59,022 nucleotides of DNA from Peptoniphilus sp034090345. GTDB taxonomy: Bacteria > Bacillota > Clostridia > Tissierellales > Peptoniphilaceae. Location of the stretch: positions 1 to 59,022 of the forward strand of contig NZ_JAXDSS010000052.1 of the NCBI RefSeq assembly GCF_034090345.1, read 5' to 3'. The translations under genes and the position numbers were made by a program. Under the pieces are notes generated by a model, which saw only the letters and a list, made by a program, of their open reading frames with translations, was not told the DNA's origin and did no database searches. Within the stretch, counting starts at the first letter, position 1, and each line of letters opens with the position of its first letter. This document shows, piece by piece, positions 9,396 to 17,548 of this stretch.

Positions 9396-9421
9396 TAAAT
9401 AATTCCTCCTATGTTCTTCTA

Positions 9422-9712
9422 TTATTTTTTCTCGGCTTTTTCCTTATCAATATAAACTACCTCTCTAGGTTTAACCATCCCAAGGTCTTCTCTTGCAACT
9501 TTTTCAATAAACTCAAGAGAACCTGATGATTTTTTTTCTTCTTCAAGATTTTTTATATCTGACTTTAAAGTTTTTATTTCCCTATTGTATTCAGCTAACT
9601 GAATATTTTTATCATGAGCTTTAGACATAGCTGTGCTCATATTGTGCCCAGCATAAATCGCCGAAATAATCACGATAGCTATGTATATTTTAGGAATTCC
9701 TCTTCTTTTCAT
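9422..9712 (-). CDS. divIC: Septum formation initiator DivIC/FtsB family
   Basis: A 96-residue bitopic membrane protein with a short cytoplasmic N-terminus, one transmembrane helix at about 10-26, an extracellular coiled coil at about 33-65, and a C-terminal region with the typical 'VAREDLGMVKP' motif. Such proteins form the FtsL-DivIC-DivIB divisome subcomplex. The start has GGAGG seven bases upstream, and its own promoter lies at 9731-9759. Confidence 0.92.
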   Translation of the reverse strand: MKRRGIPKIYIAIVIISAIYAGHNMSTAMSKAHDKNIQLAEYNREIKTLKSDIKNLEEEKKSSGSLEFIEKVAREDLGMVKPREVVYIDKEKAEKK

Positions 9713-9730
9713 AAAATAGCCTCCAAAGTC

Positions 9731-9759
9731 ATTATCACACCCAAAAGTAGTTTTTTCAA
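9731..9759 (-). promoter_or_regulatory. Sigma-A-type promoter of divIC-yabR
   Basis: On the minus strand TTGAAA (9754-9759) is followed after 17 bases by GATAAT (9731-9736), with a TGn extension before the -10. It lies 19 bases upstream of the divIC start, just before the rqcP stop. Confidence 0.6.
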
Positions 9760-9763
9760 GGAG

Positions 9764-10006
9764 TTAGTCAATAATTTTATACAAACTATCAGCTTCATCC
9801 TTTTTTACATGCTCTTTTATCTCTAAGACTTCTACTCTTCTTGTAGAATTGCCAAATTCTATTTCAATTATATCTCCAACTTTAACTTCAGTTGATGGTT
9901 TTGCCACATTCTTATTCACTTTAATATGACCACCTTCAGCTGCTGTCTTAGCTACAGTTCTTCTAACTATAATCCTTGATATTTTTAAAAATTTATCTAA
10001 TCTCAT
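9764..10006 (-). CDS. rqcP: S4-domain RNA-binding protein RqcP (HslR/Hsp15 family)
   Basis: An 80-residue protein made almost entirely of one S4 RNA-binding domain (residues 1-60). RqcP assists ribosome-associated quality control, promoting alanine tailing by RqcH on stalled 50S subunits. It lies in the conserved place between hup and divIC. The ATG lies directly behind the hup terminator T-run and has no Shine-Dalgarno, the same arrangement as tilS. Confidence 0.9.
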   Translation of the reverse strand: MRLDKFLKISRIIVRRTVAKTAAEGGHIKVNKNVAKPSTEVKVGDIIEIEFGNSTRRVEVLEIKEHVKKDEADSLYKIID

Positions 10007-10010
10007 ATTA

Positions 10011-10034
10011 AAAATGGGAGCTACTTATGCCCCC
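10011..10034 (-). terminator. Terminator hairpin between hup and rqcP
   Basis: On the minus strand GGGGGC and GCTCCC pair (one G-U) around a seven-base loop and are followed by ATTTTT. The next ATG, of rqcP, starts only a few bases later. Confidence 0.7.
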
Positions 10035-10040
10035 AATAGC

Positions 10041-10325
10041 TTATTTGCTTTTATTTACCGCTTCTTTTAATGCTTTACCTGATCTGAATACAGGAGCATT
10101 TGACTTAGGAATCTTGATAACTTCTTCAGGATTTCTTGGGTTTCTTCCTTCTCTTGCTTTTCTTTCTCTAACTTCGAAAGTTCCGAATCCTACTAATTGT
10201 ACTTTTTCTCCATCTGTAAGAGCTTCTTGTACTGATTCTAAAAATGCGTTAAGAGCCATTTCAGCATCTTTTTTTGTTAAATTACTTTTTTCTGCTATGC
10301 TTGTTACTAATTCTGATTTGTTCAC
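10041..10325 (-). CDS. hup: DNA-binding protein HU
   Basis: A 94-residue HU/IHF-family nucleoid protein. It has the helical dimerisation half, the conserved 'GFGTFEVRERKAREGRNP' arm motif, and a C-terminal 'FRSGKALKEAVN'. I place the start at the GTG at 10323-10325, where AAAGGAGG lies seven bases upstream. A longer frame from 10361 would only translate the ribosome site. It has its own promoter and terminator, as expected for an abundant protein. Confidence 0.97.
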   Translation of the reverse strand: MNKSELVTSIAEKSNLTKKDAEMALNAFLESVQEALTDGEKVQLVGFGTFEVRERKAREGRNPRNPEEVIKIPKSNAPVFRSGKALKEAVNKSK

Positions 10326-10403
10326 TATAAATCCTCCTTTATTAATTGCCGTTTCAGCCATATTTTTTGCTGTGCAATTACCTTATCTTCTAAGACTATC
10401 GTT

Positions 10404-10432
10404 ATTATACCCTATCTTACCTAATCTTTCCA
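10404..10432 (-). promoter_or_regulatory. Sigma-A-type promoter of hup
   Basis: TGGAAA (10427-10432) and a perfect TATAAT (10404-10409) on the minus strand are separated by 17 bases, about 80 bases above the hup GTG. Confidence 0.6.
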
Positions 10433-10458
10433 CTTAAATTTATAAAAAAAGCCTAATT

Positions 10459-11286
10459 TTAGACATTTTTATTGTAAATTTCCTGTAAAATATCGTATAT
10501 ATAACTCTCTCCATTTGTGTCAACTGCAACTAATTCCTCTAAATCATTTTTTAAATTTTCAATTAGTTTTTTTACATCTACCTCTATTCTCTTATCTTCT
10601 TTTCTAAATTTATTTAATATATCTCCAAACCCAACTATATCTGATTTTGGAATATAGATTACACACTGGTGATTATATTCCATTCTGTCCATTTCATATA
10701 TGGATATATATTCCACAACTTCATCTTCGAGTCCGGCATTTTTTATAAAATAAATTTTGTATTCATCCCCGTATATTTCAGATAGAGACAATTTTAAGTC
10801 TATTGCCGTTCTCATGTTATAAACTTGAGTTATTGCTATATCAAGCTTAGTGTTTATATTAAAAGTAGTGAAATCATCTGCATCAAGTAGCATAAATCCT
10901 TTCGACGGATCTCTTTTCACAGCATTTAAAATATGTTCTATAAAGCTCACTCCAGCCACTAAATTAATATCAACTTTCTTTTCAACTAATTTTAAAACTG
11001 TTCTTTCTGCTATAAGTGGCGTTCCCGGTACAAAATAGTTTATATCACCATCTTTTGATTTTTCAATTAGTATTTCTACGATTTTATCGTAAACTTCTTC
11101 AAATGTATCTTCACTTTCGTATAGACAGTCAAATGTCTTATATTCTATATTTAATTCAATAAATTTTTTAATTGCATCTACTTTTTCAGTCCTCAAATAA
11201 TTTGGATTGCCATCTTTTATATATTCCAAAGCTTGTAAAGTGATGCCATATTGGTCTGTTGCACCAAGTCCTATTATATTTATCAT
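10459..11286 (-). CDS. YabN-like tetrapyrrole-methylase-fold protein lacking the MazG domain
   Basis: A 275-residue protein whose first 200 residues match the SAM-dependent tetrapyrrole methylase fold of Bacillus YabN (glycine-rich 'IIGLGATD' start, 'YFVPGTPLIAERTV' and 'LVAGVSFIEHIL'). In YabN and many clostridial orthologues a C-terminal MazG pyrophosphohydrolase domain follows. Here only about 75 residues remain, starting with 'FGDILNKFRKED' where MazG would begin, with no CPWD motif and no ExxE metal site. It keeps the YabN position between prsA and hup. The ATG at 11284-11286 follows the prsA terminator and has no clear ribosome site. The substrate is unknown. Confidence 0.75.
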   Translation of the reverse strand: MINIIGLGATDQYGITLQALEYIKDGNPNYLRTEKVDAIKKFIELNIEYKTFDCLYESEDTFEEVYDKIVEILIEKSKDGDINYFVPGTPLIAERTVLKLVEKKVDINLVAGVSFIEHILNAVKRDPSKGFMLLDADDFTTFNINTKLDIAITQVYNMRTAIDLKLSLSEIYGDEYKIYFIKNAGLEDEVVEYISIYEMDRMEYNHQCVIYIPKSDIVGFGDILNKFRKEDKRIEVDVKKLIENLKNDLEELVAVDTNGESYIYDILQEIYNKNV

Positions 11287-11291
11287 CTTAT

Positions 11292-11314
11292 AAAAAAGGT
11301 GGCTGAAAGCCACC
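11292..11314 (-). terminator. Terminator hairpin after prsA
   Basis: On the minus strand GGTGGC, a five-base loop and GCCACC are followed by TTTTTTA. The YabN-like ATG begins about four bases further on. Confidence 0.85.
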
Positions 11315-11329
11315 CCTCCTCTTTTCTAA

Positions 11330-12484
11330 TTATTTGCTCTTTTCTTCTGTCTTTTCAGTATTTTTTACATCCTTATTTTCTTTTTTATTTGAAGCTTTGT
11401 TTTCTGCAGCTTTTTCTTTTGTTTCTACTGTTGAATTTCCAACTTCATCTGCCGGTGTTTCTTTACTCTTGTCTTCTGCTTTTGTTGCTGCCGGTAATTT
11501 AAATTCTTCAGGAATTTCAATATCGTCTTTTACATTTATATATTTTTCTACTTTAGCTTCTTTTTTAAGATTATCAAGATAATCTTTATATTTTTGCTGA
11601 GTTACAGCACTTTCAATAGTTTCTTTAACTTCTTCTAATTTCTTATTTTCAAATCTATTAAGCTTAATAATATGGAAACCGAATTGAGATTCTACCGGAT
11701 CAGATATTTCTCCAACTTTAATAGTTTTAACAACATCTTCAAATTCTTTTACCATCATTCCATTTGAAAATTCTCCAAGCTCTCCGCCTTTTTCAGCTGA
11801 ACCTTTATCTGTTGATTTTTCTTTTGCAATTTGAGCAAAGTCAGCACCTTTAGATAACTCCTTCTTGATTAAATTAGCTTCATTTACATCTTTAACAAGA
11901 ATATGTGCTGCATCTGCTGTAAAGTATTCATCTTTATGTTCATCATAATATTTTTTAATTTCATCTTCACTTGCTTTAAATTCTTTTTCTTTTACTTTGT
12001 AGTATTGTTTCATTATGTTCAAGTTAGTGAAGTATTCTCTGTAATATGCTTCATTTGAACCCATTTGCTTTAATTGTTCGTTAAAAGCTTCTTGTCCACC
12101 CATTTGCTCTTTAACAGTATTTAATTCCTTGTCAATTTCTGAATCTTCTGCTTTAATCCCTAATTTTTCAGCATCTTGTTTTAAAATTTCCATATCGATT
12201 AAGTCATTTAAAACAGATTCTTTAATAACTTGGTCCATAGTTTTTGATGGATCTTGAGGTGATTTTTCTGTTAAATAACTTTCACTTCCTGCTGAAAGAG
12301 TATAATAATTTCTTTGGCTTGCGTAGTTCTTTACAAATTCTTCTTGCGTTATATCCACTCCATTAACTGTAGCGGCAACTCCTTCTTTTTTAGGTGTCCC
12401 ACAAGCTGTTGTAATAAGTAATGCCGAAAGTCCCACTCCCAACACAATTTTATTAATAGTATTTTTTAAATTCAAAACATTCAT
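11330..12484 (-). CDS. prsA: Foldase lipoprotein, peptidyl-prolyl isomerase of PrsA/SurA type
   Basis: A 384-residue exported foldase. The N-terminal signal ends in a lipobox-like LITTAC with Cys28 as the predicted lipidated residue. A SurA-like N-terminal chaperone domain (about 35-190) precedes a parvulin rotamase domain (about 190-285, 'AAHILVKDV' to 'FGFHIIKL'). The last 90 residues are a low-complexity Lys/Glu/Thr tail. It lies 25 bases below mfd and is closed by a terminator. It probably helps fold secreted proteins on the outer face of the membrane. Confidence 0.92.
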   Translation of the reverse strand: MNVLNLKNTINKIVLGVGLSALLITTACGTPKKEGVAATVNGVDITQEEFVKNYASQRNYYTLSAGSESYLTEKSPQDPSKTMDQVIKESVLNDLIDMEILKQDAEKLGIKAEDSEIDKELNTVKEQMGGQEAFNEQLKQMGSNEAYYREYFTNLNIMKQYYKVKEKEFKASEDEIKKYYDEHKDEYFTADAAHILVKDVNEANLIKKELSKGADFAQIAKEKSTDKGSAEKGGELGEFSNGMMVKEFEDVVKTIKVGEISDPVESQFGFHIIKLNRFENKKLEEVKETIESAVTQQKYKDYLDNLKKEAKVEKYINVKDDIEIPEEFKLPAATKAEDKSKETPADEVGNSTVETKEKAAENKASNKKENKDVKNTEKTEEKSK

Positions 12485-12509
12485 CCTCTCTTTTTCTATT
12501 TATTATACA

Positions 12510-15500
12510 CTAAGAAGCCGTTACATTGGTGTTAATTTTGTGTAACTTAACTATCCCAACAATTTTCAACAAATCTTGTAGTGGATATTTTAAACCTTTT
12601 ACTATAAATCCAGGTGAGGTTCCCAAGTCAAAAGTTATATTTCTAAACATATCTTGCAACACGTTTATCAACTCTAAGTTAGGTAAGTTCTTAAGCTTTA
12701 AATCATATCTATCTCCGCTTTGTGTGATTGATGTAATACCTGATTCTCTAGCTTTATTTCTTATAAGGGAAATATCCATTAAATTAGAAACTTCTTTTGG
12801 TACATCTGAATACCTATCTATCAGCTCATCTACTAAGTCTTGGTATTCAGTCTCACTATCAATAATAGCAATTTTTTTGTAAATTTCAAGTCTTTGTTCA
12901 TTATCCATAATATAGCTGTGTGGAATGAATGAATTTACTTTTATATCTACTTGTGTATCTTCAACTTCTTTAACTTCTTCTCCACGCTTTTTAGCAACTG
13001 CTTCTTTTAAATATTTTATATATAAATCATAACCTATTGAATTTACATGACCCGATTGTCTTGAGCCAAGTATGGATCCTGATCCTCTTATTTCAAGATC
13101 TTTTAGAGCAAGCTTATATCCACTTCCAAATTCCGTAAACTCCTTTATAGATTTAAGTCTCTTGGTTGCAACTTCAGTAAGTGAAACATCTTTTTCATAT
13201 GTGAAATATGCATATGCAATTCTGTTTGACCTACCTACTCTACCTCTCAATTGGTACAACTGAGATAGTCCCAATCGATTGGCTTCAGTTACTATAATTG
13301 TATTTGCATTTTGAACGTCCAATCCTGTTTCAATAATTGTAGACGCTATAAGAACATCGTATTCTCCTTTAATAAAATCTATAAAAGTCTTCTCAAGCTC
13401 TCTCTCACTCATCTGACCATGAGCCATTGTAAAACTCGCCTCAGGAACTAAGTCTTTTAACTCCGCCATTTTGAGTTCCATTTCTTGAACTCTGTTAGTT
13501 ACATAAAAAACTTGCCCTCCTCTTTCAATTTCTTTTATAATCGCCTCTCTAACCATAAGAGGATTGTGCTCTAACACATAAGTTTGAACTGGAAATCTCT
13601 CTTCCGGCGGTTCATCTATAACCGACATATCCCTTATACCAATCATAGACATCTGTAATGTTCTTGGAATTGGAGTTGCTGTAAGGGTCAACGTGTCCAC
13701 ATTTTCTTTCAAAGTCTTTAACTTTTCTTTGTGCCTTACTCCAAATCTCTGCTCTTCGTCTATAATTAATAACCCCAAGTCCTTAAACTTAACGTCCTCT
13801 GAAAACAATCTATGAGTTCCAACAACTATATCCACAAATCCGTTCTTTAAATCTTCAAGGTCTTTTTTAATCTGTGCCCTTGATCTAAATCTCGATAACA
13901 ATGCTATCTTCACCGGAAAATTTCTAAACCTTTCTACGATTGTATTATAGTGTTGCTCTGCAAGTATAGTTGTCGGCACCAAAAATGCAACTTGTTTCGA
14001 ATCCATAATCGCCTTAAAAGCTGCTCTAAGTGCAACTTCTGTCTTTCCATATCCCACATCGGCGCACAACAATCTATCCATTGGCTTTTCAGACTCCATA
14101 TCTTTTTTAATCTCTGCTATTGAGCTTATTTGTCCTTCTGTTTCTTCGTATATAAATGCATCTTCAAACTCACTTTGCCACTGAGTATCTTCACTAAACT
14201 TATATCCCTTAATCTTCTCTCTTGTAGCATATAAATTTATTAAATCATCTGCCATATCTTCTATGTTTTTTCTTACTTTTTGCTTTGTACGACTCCATTC
14301 AACAGAGTTTAATTTATTTATTTTCGGTTTAACTCCGTCTCCAACAACATATTTATAGATCGAGTCCAAATTTTCTATAGGAATAAATAGTTTGTCTTCA
14401 CCACGATATTCTAAAATCACATAGTCTTTTTGAGTTCCTTGTACTTCAAGTCTATCAGTGCCCATATACTTTCCGATACCATGGGCTTCATGTACTACAT
14501 AATCTCCAACTTTTAAATCATCAAAATTTATTTTCTTTGCATTTTTATCTTTTTTGTGTTTTTTCTTGTTTGAATTGCCATAAATTTCTGAATAACTTAA
14601 AACGACGTATTTAGAATCTACTATTTCAAAGCCTTCGTGAATGCTTCCCTCTGTAACTATAATTTCAGAAGTTTTTATTTCTGTTTCAAAATCTTTATCA
14701 AACCTTGAATGTAAATCAAATTCTTCCAAAGTCGTAACAAGTTTTTTAGCTTTAGTTTCACTGCCCGCTAATATTATTACCTTATTGCCTCTGTAAACAT
14801 AATCTTTTAAATCATCGATGAACAATTTTATCTTTCCTCGATAGTTTGTAGATGATTTTATTTTCACATTAAAAGGTCTTCCAGTTTTAAAATGTTTTTG
14901 AGAAACAGTTAGTGTGTTTAAAGTTATCAAATTTGAACTATTTAAAGTTTCAATCAAAAATACTTCGTCAAATTTTACATTCTCATGCACTTTTAAAGCC
15001 TCTCCTCTTGAAATCAACTCAGACAAATTATCCAAGCTGTCCCTCGAACTTGCTTCAAAATGCTCAAAAGATATGTTTGGCTCTTCCATCAAAACAATTG
15101 GTTTTTCTAAAAAATAATCAAGTACAGTTGAGGTGTGTTCAGCTTCTAAAAAAGGGGTCACCAAATCTATTATCGGCCCTATATCTCCTGCCTCAATTTT
15201 TTCTATAACTCGTTTAAATTTTTCTTCAATTCTATCCTTTTCTCTACCTATAAGCTTTATCTTTTTTAACTCAGAATTTATTTTCTTTATAACTAACTCC
15301 TTCATCTCTGAAGTTAAAATCATTTCTTGAGCTGGAAGTATTTTTATATTTTCCAAAGTATCAATTGACCTTTGAGTAGATATATCAAAAGTTCTTATCG
15401 AATCCACTTCAATATCAAAAAGCTCTATTCTATATGGATTTTCAGAATATATGTCAATTATATTTCCCCTGATGGCAAATTGACCCTGAGCTTCTACTTG

Positions 15501-15977
15501 TGTATATCTCTCATAACCAAGTTGAATTAGCTTTTCTTCGATATTTTCAATTATATTTTTACCTTGAATTATTTCAAATGAATAATTTTTAAAAATTTCA
15601 ACCGGATTATATTTGTCTGCCAATGCCCCCAGAGTGCAAACTAAAAAATCTACTTCTCCACTTGCCAACTTTGTCATGGTTTTTAATCTACTATAAGTAT
15701 TTTCTGTCGACTTAGAAAATTTATTATATAAAAACACTTCTCTTTCAGGAAAGTATTCAGTTTTTTGACCAAGACTGTTCAAGTCTTCGTATATTTTTCT
15801 GGCTTTTAAACCATCGTTAGCTACAATCACTAACGGTCTATTTTCAAAAATTGCGTATGCAAAATGAGAAGTTGCTGATGGAGTTGCCCCATAAATGTGT
15901 AAGGTTTCTCCTCTCTCTATGCTGCTCTGAATTTCTGAAAAATTACTTAAATTTCTAAAACCGTATTTCAATAACAA
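12510..15977 (-). CDS. mfd: Transcription-repair coupling factor Mfd
   Basis: A 1155-residue DNA translocase that removes stalled RNA polymerase and recruits UvrA to the lesion. It has the UvrB-like N-terminal module, the polymerase-interaction domain around residue 495 (DYVVHEAHGIGKY), the superfamily 2 helicase core with Walker A 'DVGYGKTEVA' and box 'DEEQRFG', the translocation motif near 'QLRGRVGRS', and the TRCF C-terminal domain. Length is typical. The start is TTG with TAGGAGA upstream. It lies in the conserved order pth-mfd-prsA. Confidence 0.97.
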   Translation of the reverse strand: MLLKYGFRNLSNFSEIQSSIERGETLHIYGATPSATSHFAYAIFENRPLVIVANDGLKARKIYEDLNSLGQKTEYFPEREVFLYNKFSKSTENTYSRLKTMTKLASGEVDFLVCTLGALADKYNPVEIFKNYSFEIIQGKNIIENIEEKLIQLGYERYTQVEAQGQFAIRGNIIDIYSENPYRIELFDIEVDSIRTFDISTQRSIDTLENIKILPAQEMILTSEMKELVIKKINSELKKIKLIGREKDRIEEKFKRVIEKIEAGDIGPIIDLVTPFLEAEHTSTVLDYFLEKPIVLMEEPNISFEHFEASSRDSLDNLSELISRGEALKVHENVKFDEVFLIETLNSSNLITLNTLTVSQKHFKTGRPFNVKIKSSTNYRGKIKLFIDDLKDYVYRGNKVIILAGSETKAKKLVTTLEEFDLHSRFDKDFETEIKTSEIIVTEGSIHEGFEIVDSKYVVLSYSEIYGNSNKKKHKKDKNAKKINFDDLKVGDYVVHEAHGIGKYMGTDRLEVQGTQKDYVILEYRGEDKLFIPIENLDSIYKYVVGDGVKPKINKLNSVEWSRTKQKVRKNIEDMADDLINLYATREKIKGYKFSEDTQWQSEFEDAFIYEETEGQISSIAEIKKDMESEKPMDRLLCADVGYGKTEVALRAAFKAIMDSKQVAFLVPTTILAEQHYNTIVERFRNFPVKIALLSRFRSRAQIKKDLEDLKNGFVDIVVGTHRLFSEDVKFKDLGLLIIDEEQRFGVRHKEKLKTLKENVDTLTLTATPIPRTLQMSMIGIRDMSVIDEPPEERFPVQTYVLEHNPLMVREAIIKEIERGGQVFYVTNRVQEMELKMAELKDLVPEASFTMAHGQMSERELEKTFIDFIKGEYDVLIASTIIETGLDVQNANTIIVTEANRLGLSQLYQLRGRVGRSNRIAYAYFTYEKDVSLTEVATKRLKSIKEFTEFGSGYKLALKDLEIRGSGSILGSRQSGHVNSIGYDLYIKYLKEAVAKKRGEEVKEVEDTQVDIKVNSFIPHSYIMDNEQRLEIYKKIAIIDSETEYQDLVDELIDRYSDVPKEVSNLMDISLIRNKARESGITSITQSGDRYDLKLKNLPNLELINVLQDMFRNITFDLGTSPGFIVKGLKYPLQDLLKIVGIVKLHKINTNVTAS

Positions 15978-16009
15978 TATTTTCTCCTAAAATTTAATAT
16001 AACAAGTAA

Positions 16010-16033
16010 AATCGGGAAGAGTACTCCCCGATT
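16010..16033 (-). terminator. Hairpin after pth, probable weak terminator
   Basis: AATCGGG and CCCGATT pair around an AGTACT-containing core and are followed by TTTT on the minus strand. The stem overlaps the pth stop. The short T-run suggests partial termination before mfd. Confidence 0.6.
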
Positions 16034-16589
16034 AATTAAACTTATTCATTGCAGCATCTACTCCATTTTCAATAATTTCTACAACCGAGTCTGCTGCTCT
16101 TTCTATAGCATTTTCTATCTTAGAGCCATCTGCTTTACTAAATCCCCCAAGCACATAGTCAGCTAAATCTATTTTATGTTCGTTGTTTCCAACGCCTATC
16201 TTCACTCTCAAAAACTTATCACTTTGTACCTGATATATAATTGACTTCAAACCGTTATGTGTTCCAGCAGAGCCACTTTTTTTAATTTTAAGCGTATATG
16301 GGGTTATATCTATATCGTCAACTAAAATAATCACATTTTCAGGTTCAACTTTGTAAAAATTCATAACTTCTCTAATTGACTCCCCACTGTTATTCATATA
16401 AGTTTGAGGTTTTAACAATATTACTTTTTCATTATTTATTCGAACTTCTTCATATAGTCCTTTAAATTTTATCTTTTTAACTTTCACATTGAATTTTTCT
16501 GCTAATTTATCAATTGCCAAAAATCCAACATTGTGTCTTGTGTACTCATAATTCTTGCCCGGATTACCAAGGCCCGCTACTATATACAA
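16032..16589 (-). CDS. pth: Peptidyl-tRNA hydrolase
   Basis: A 185-residue esterase that recycles peptidyl-tRNAs released by stalled ribosomes. The N-terminal 'GLGNPGKNYEYTRHNVGF' carries the catalytic His19 and the family signature, and 'LVDDIDI' holds the conserved Asp. The start is TTG with AAGGTGA upstream. It lies nine bases below prs, the usual Firmicute order (spoVC in Bacillus). Confidence 0.97.
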   Translation of the reverse strand: MYIVAGLGNPGKNYEYTRHNVGFLAIDKLAEKFNVKVKKIKFKGLYEEVRINNEKVILLKPQTYMNNSGESIREVMNFYKVEPENVIILVDDIDITPYTLKIKKSGSAGTHNGLKSIIYQVQSDKFLRVKIGVGNNEHKIDLADYVLGGFSKADGSKIENAIERAADSVVEIIENGVDAAMNKFN

Positions 16590-16598
16590 ACAATCACC

Positions 16599-17546
16599 TT
16601 ATTCAAACATTTCACTTACTGAACTATTTGAGTTTATTCTTCTTATCGCAGCCGCAAATAAACTTGCAACAGATACTACATCAATCTTTTCAATTTTCTT
16701 TTCTTCAGCCAGGAAGATTGTATCAGAGATAATAAATTTCTCCATAACACTGCTTTCTAATCTTTCAGTTGCCGGTCCCGATAGTACCCCATGAGTTGCA
16801 CAACCATATACCTTCTTTGCTCCTTTTGCCTTTAAAGCTTCTGCCGCTTTACAAATAGTTCCTGCCGTATCAATTATATCATCAACCAAAATGCAATTTT
16901 TACCTTCAATATCTCCAATTATATTCATAACTTCTGATACATTTGGCTTTGGTCTTCTTTTTTCTATAATTGCTATAGGTAAATTTAATTGGTTGGCAAA
17001 CTTTCTTGTTCTAGTTACACCACCTAAGTCAGGAGAAACTACTACAAAGTCTTCTCCTTCAACTATATCTTTAAAATATTTTGCAAGAGTTGGGACTGCT
17101 GTCAAATGATCAACAGGAATATTGAAGTAACCTTGAATTTGACCTGCGTGTAGGTCCATAGTAACTACCCTATTTGCTCCGGCAACTGTTAAAAGGTCTG
17201 CCACTAATTTAGATGTAATTGGTTCACGAGCCTTGGTTTTACGGTCTTGTCTTGCATATCCATAGTATGGAAGTACAACATTTATATGACCCGCTGAAGC
17301 TCTCTTAAGGGCATCTACCATAATCAACGTTTCCATTAAATTCTTATTTACAGGATTTGAAGTTGATTGAATCACATAAACATCTCTTCCTCTAACTGTT
17401 TCTGCGATGTCTATTGCTATTTCACCATCAGAAAATGTCTTTACTTCACATTTTCCCATTTCCACTCCAAGTTCTCTGCAAATATCCTCAACCAACTTTT
17501 TGTTTGAATTACCTGTAAATATTTGAATATCTCCTGAAACTGACAT
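16599..17546 (-). CDS. prs: Ribose-phosphate pyrophosphokinase
   Basis: A 315-residue enzyme that makes PRPP from ribose 5-phosphate and ATP, feeding nucleotide, His and Trp synthesis and the salvage enzyme Hpt in this block. The PRPP loop (ILVDDIIDTAGTI) lies at about 215-227, and 'YYGYARQDRKTKAREPI' is the ATP-binding flexible loop. The start is the ATG at 17544-17546: AGGAGG lies five bases upstream and encodes the last codons of glmU, so the two are probably translationally coupled. A longer frame to 17582 is unsupported. Confidence 0.97.
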   Translation of the reverse strand: MSVSGDIQIFTGNSNKKLVEDICRELGVEMGKCEVKTFSDGEIAIDIAETVRGRDVYVIQSTSNPVNKNLMETLIMVDALKRASAGHINVVLPYYGYARQDRKTKAREPITSKLVADLLTVAGANRVVTMDLHAGQIQGYFNIPVDHLTAVPTLAKYFKDIVEGEDFVVVSPDLGGVTRTRKFANQLNLPIAIIEKRRPKPNVSEVMNIIGDIEGKNCILVDDIIDTAGTICKAAEALKAKGAKKVYGCATHGVLSGPATERLESSVMEKFIISDTIFLAEEKKIEKIDVVSVASLFAAAIRRINSNSSVSEMFE

Positions 17547-17548
17547 AA

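Noticed and set aside
10326..10361. Longer hup start
   Set aside because: The extra codons encode the ribosome site; the GTG at 10323-10325 is correctly spaced from AAAGGAGG.
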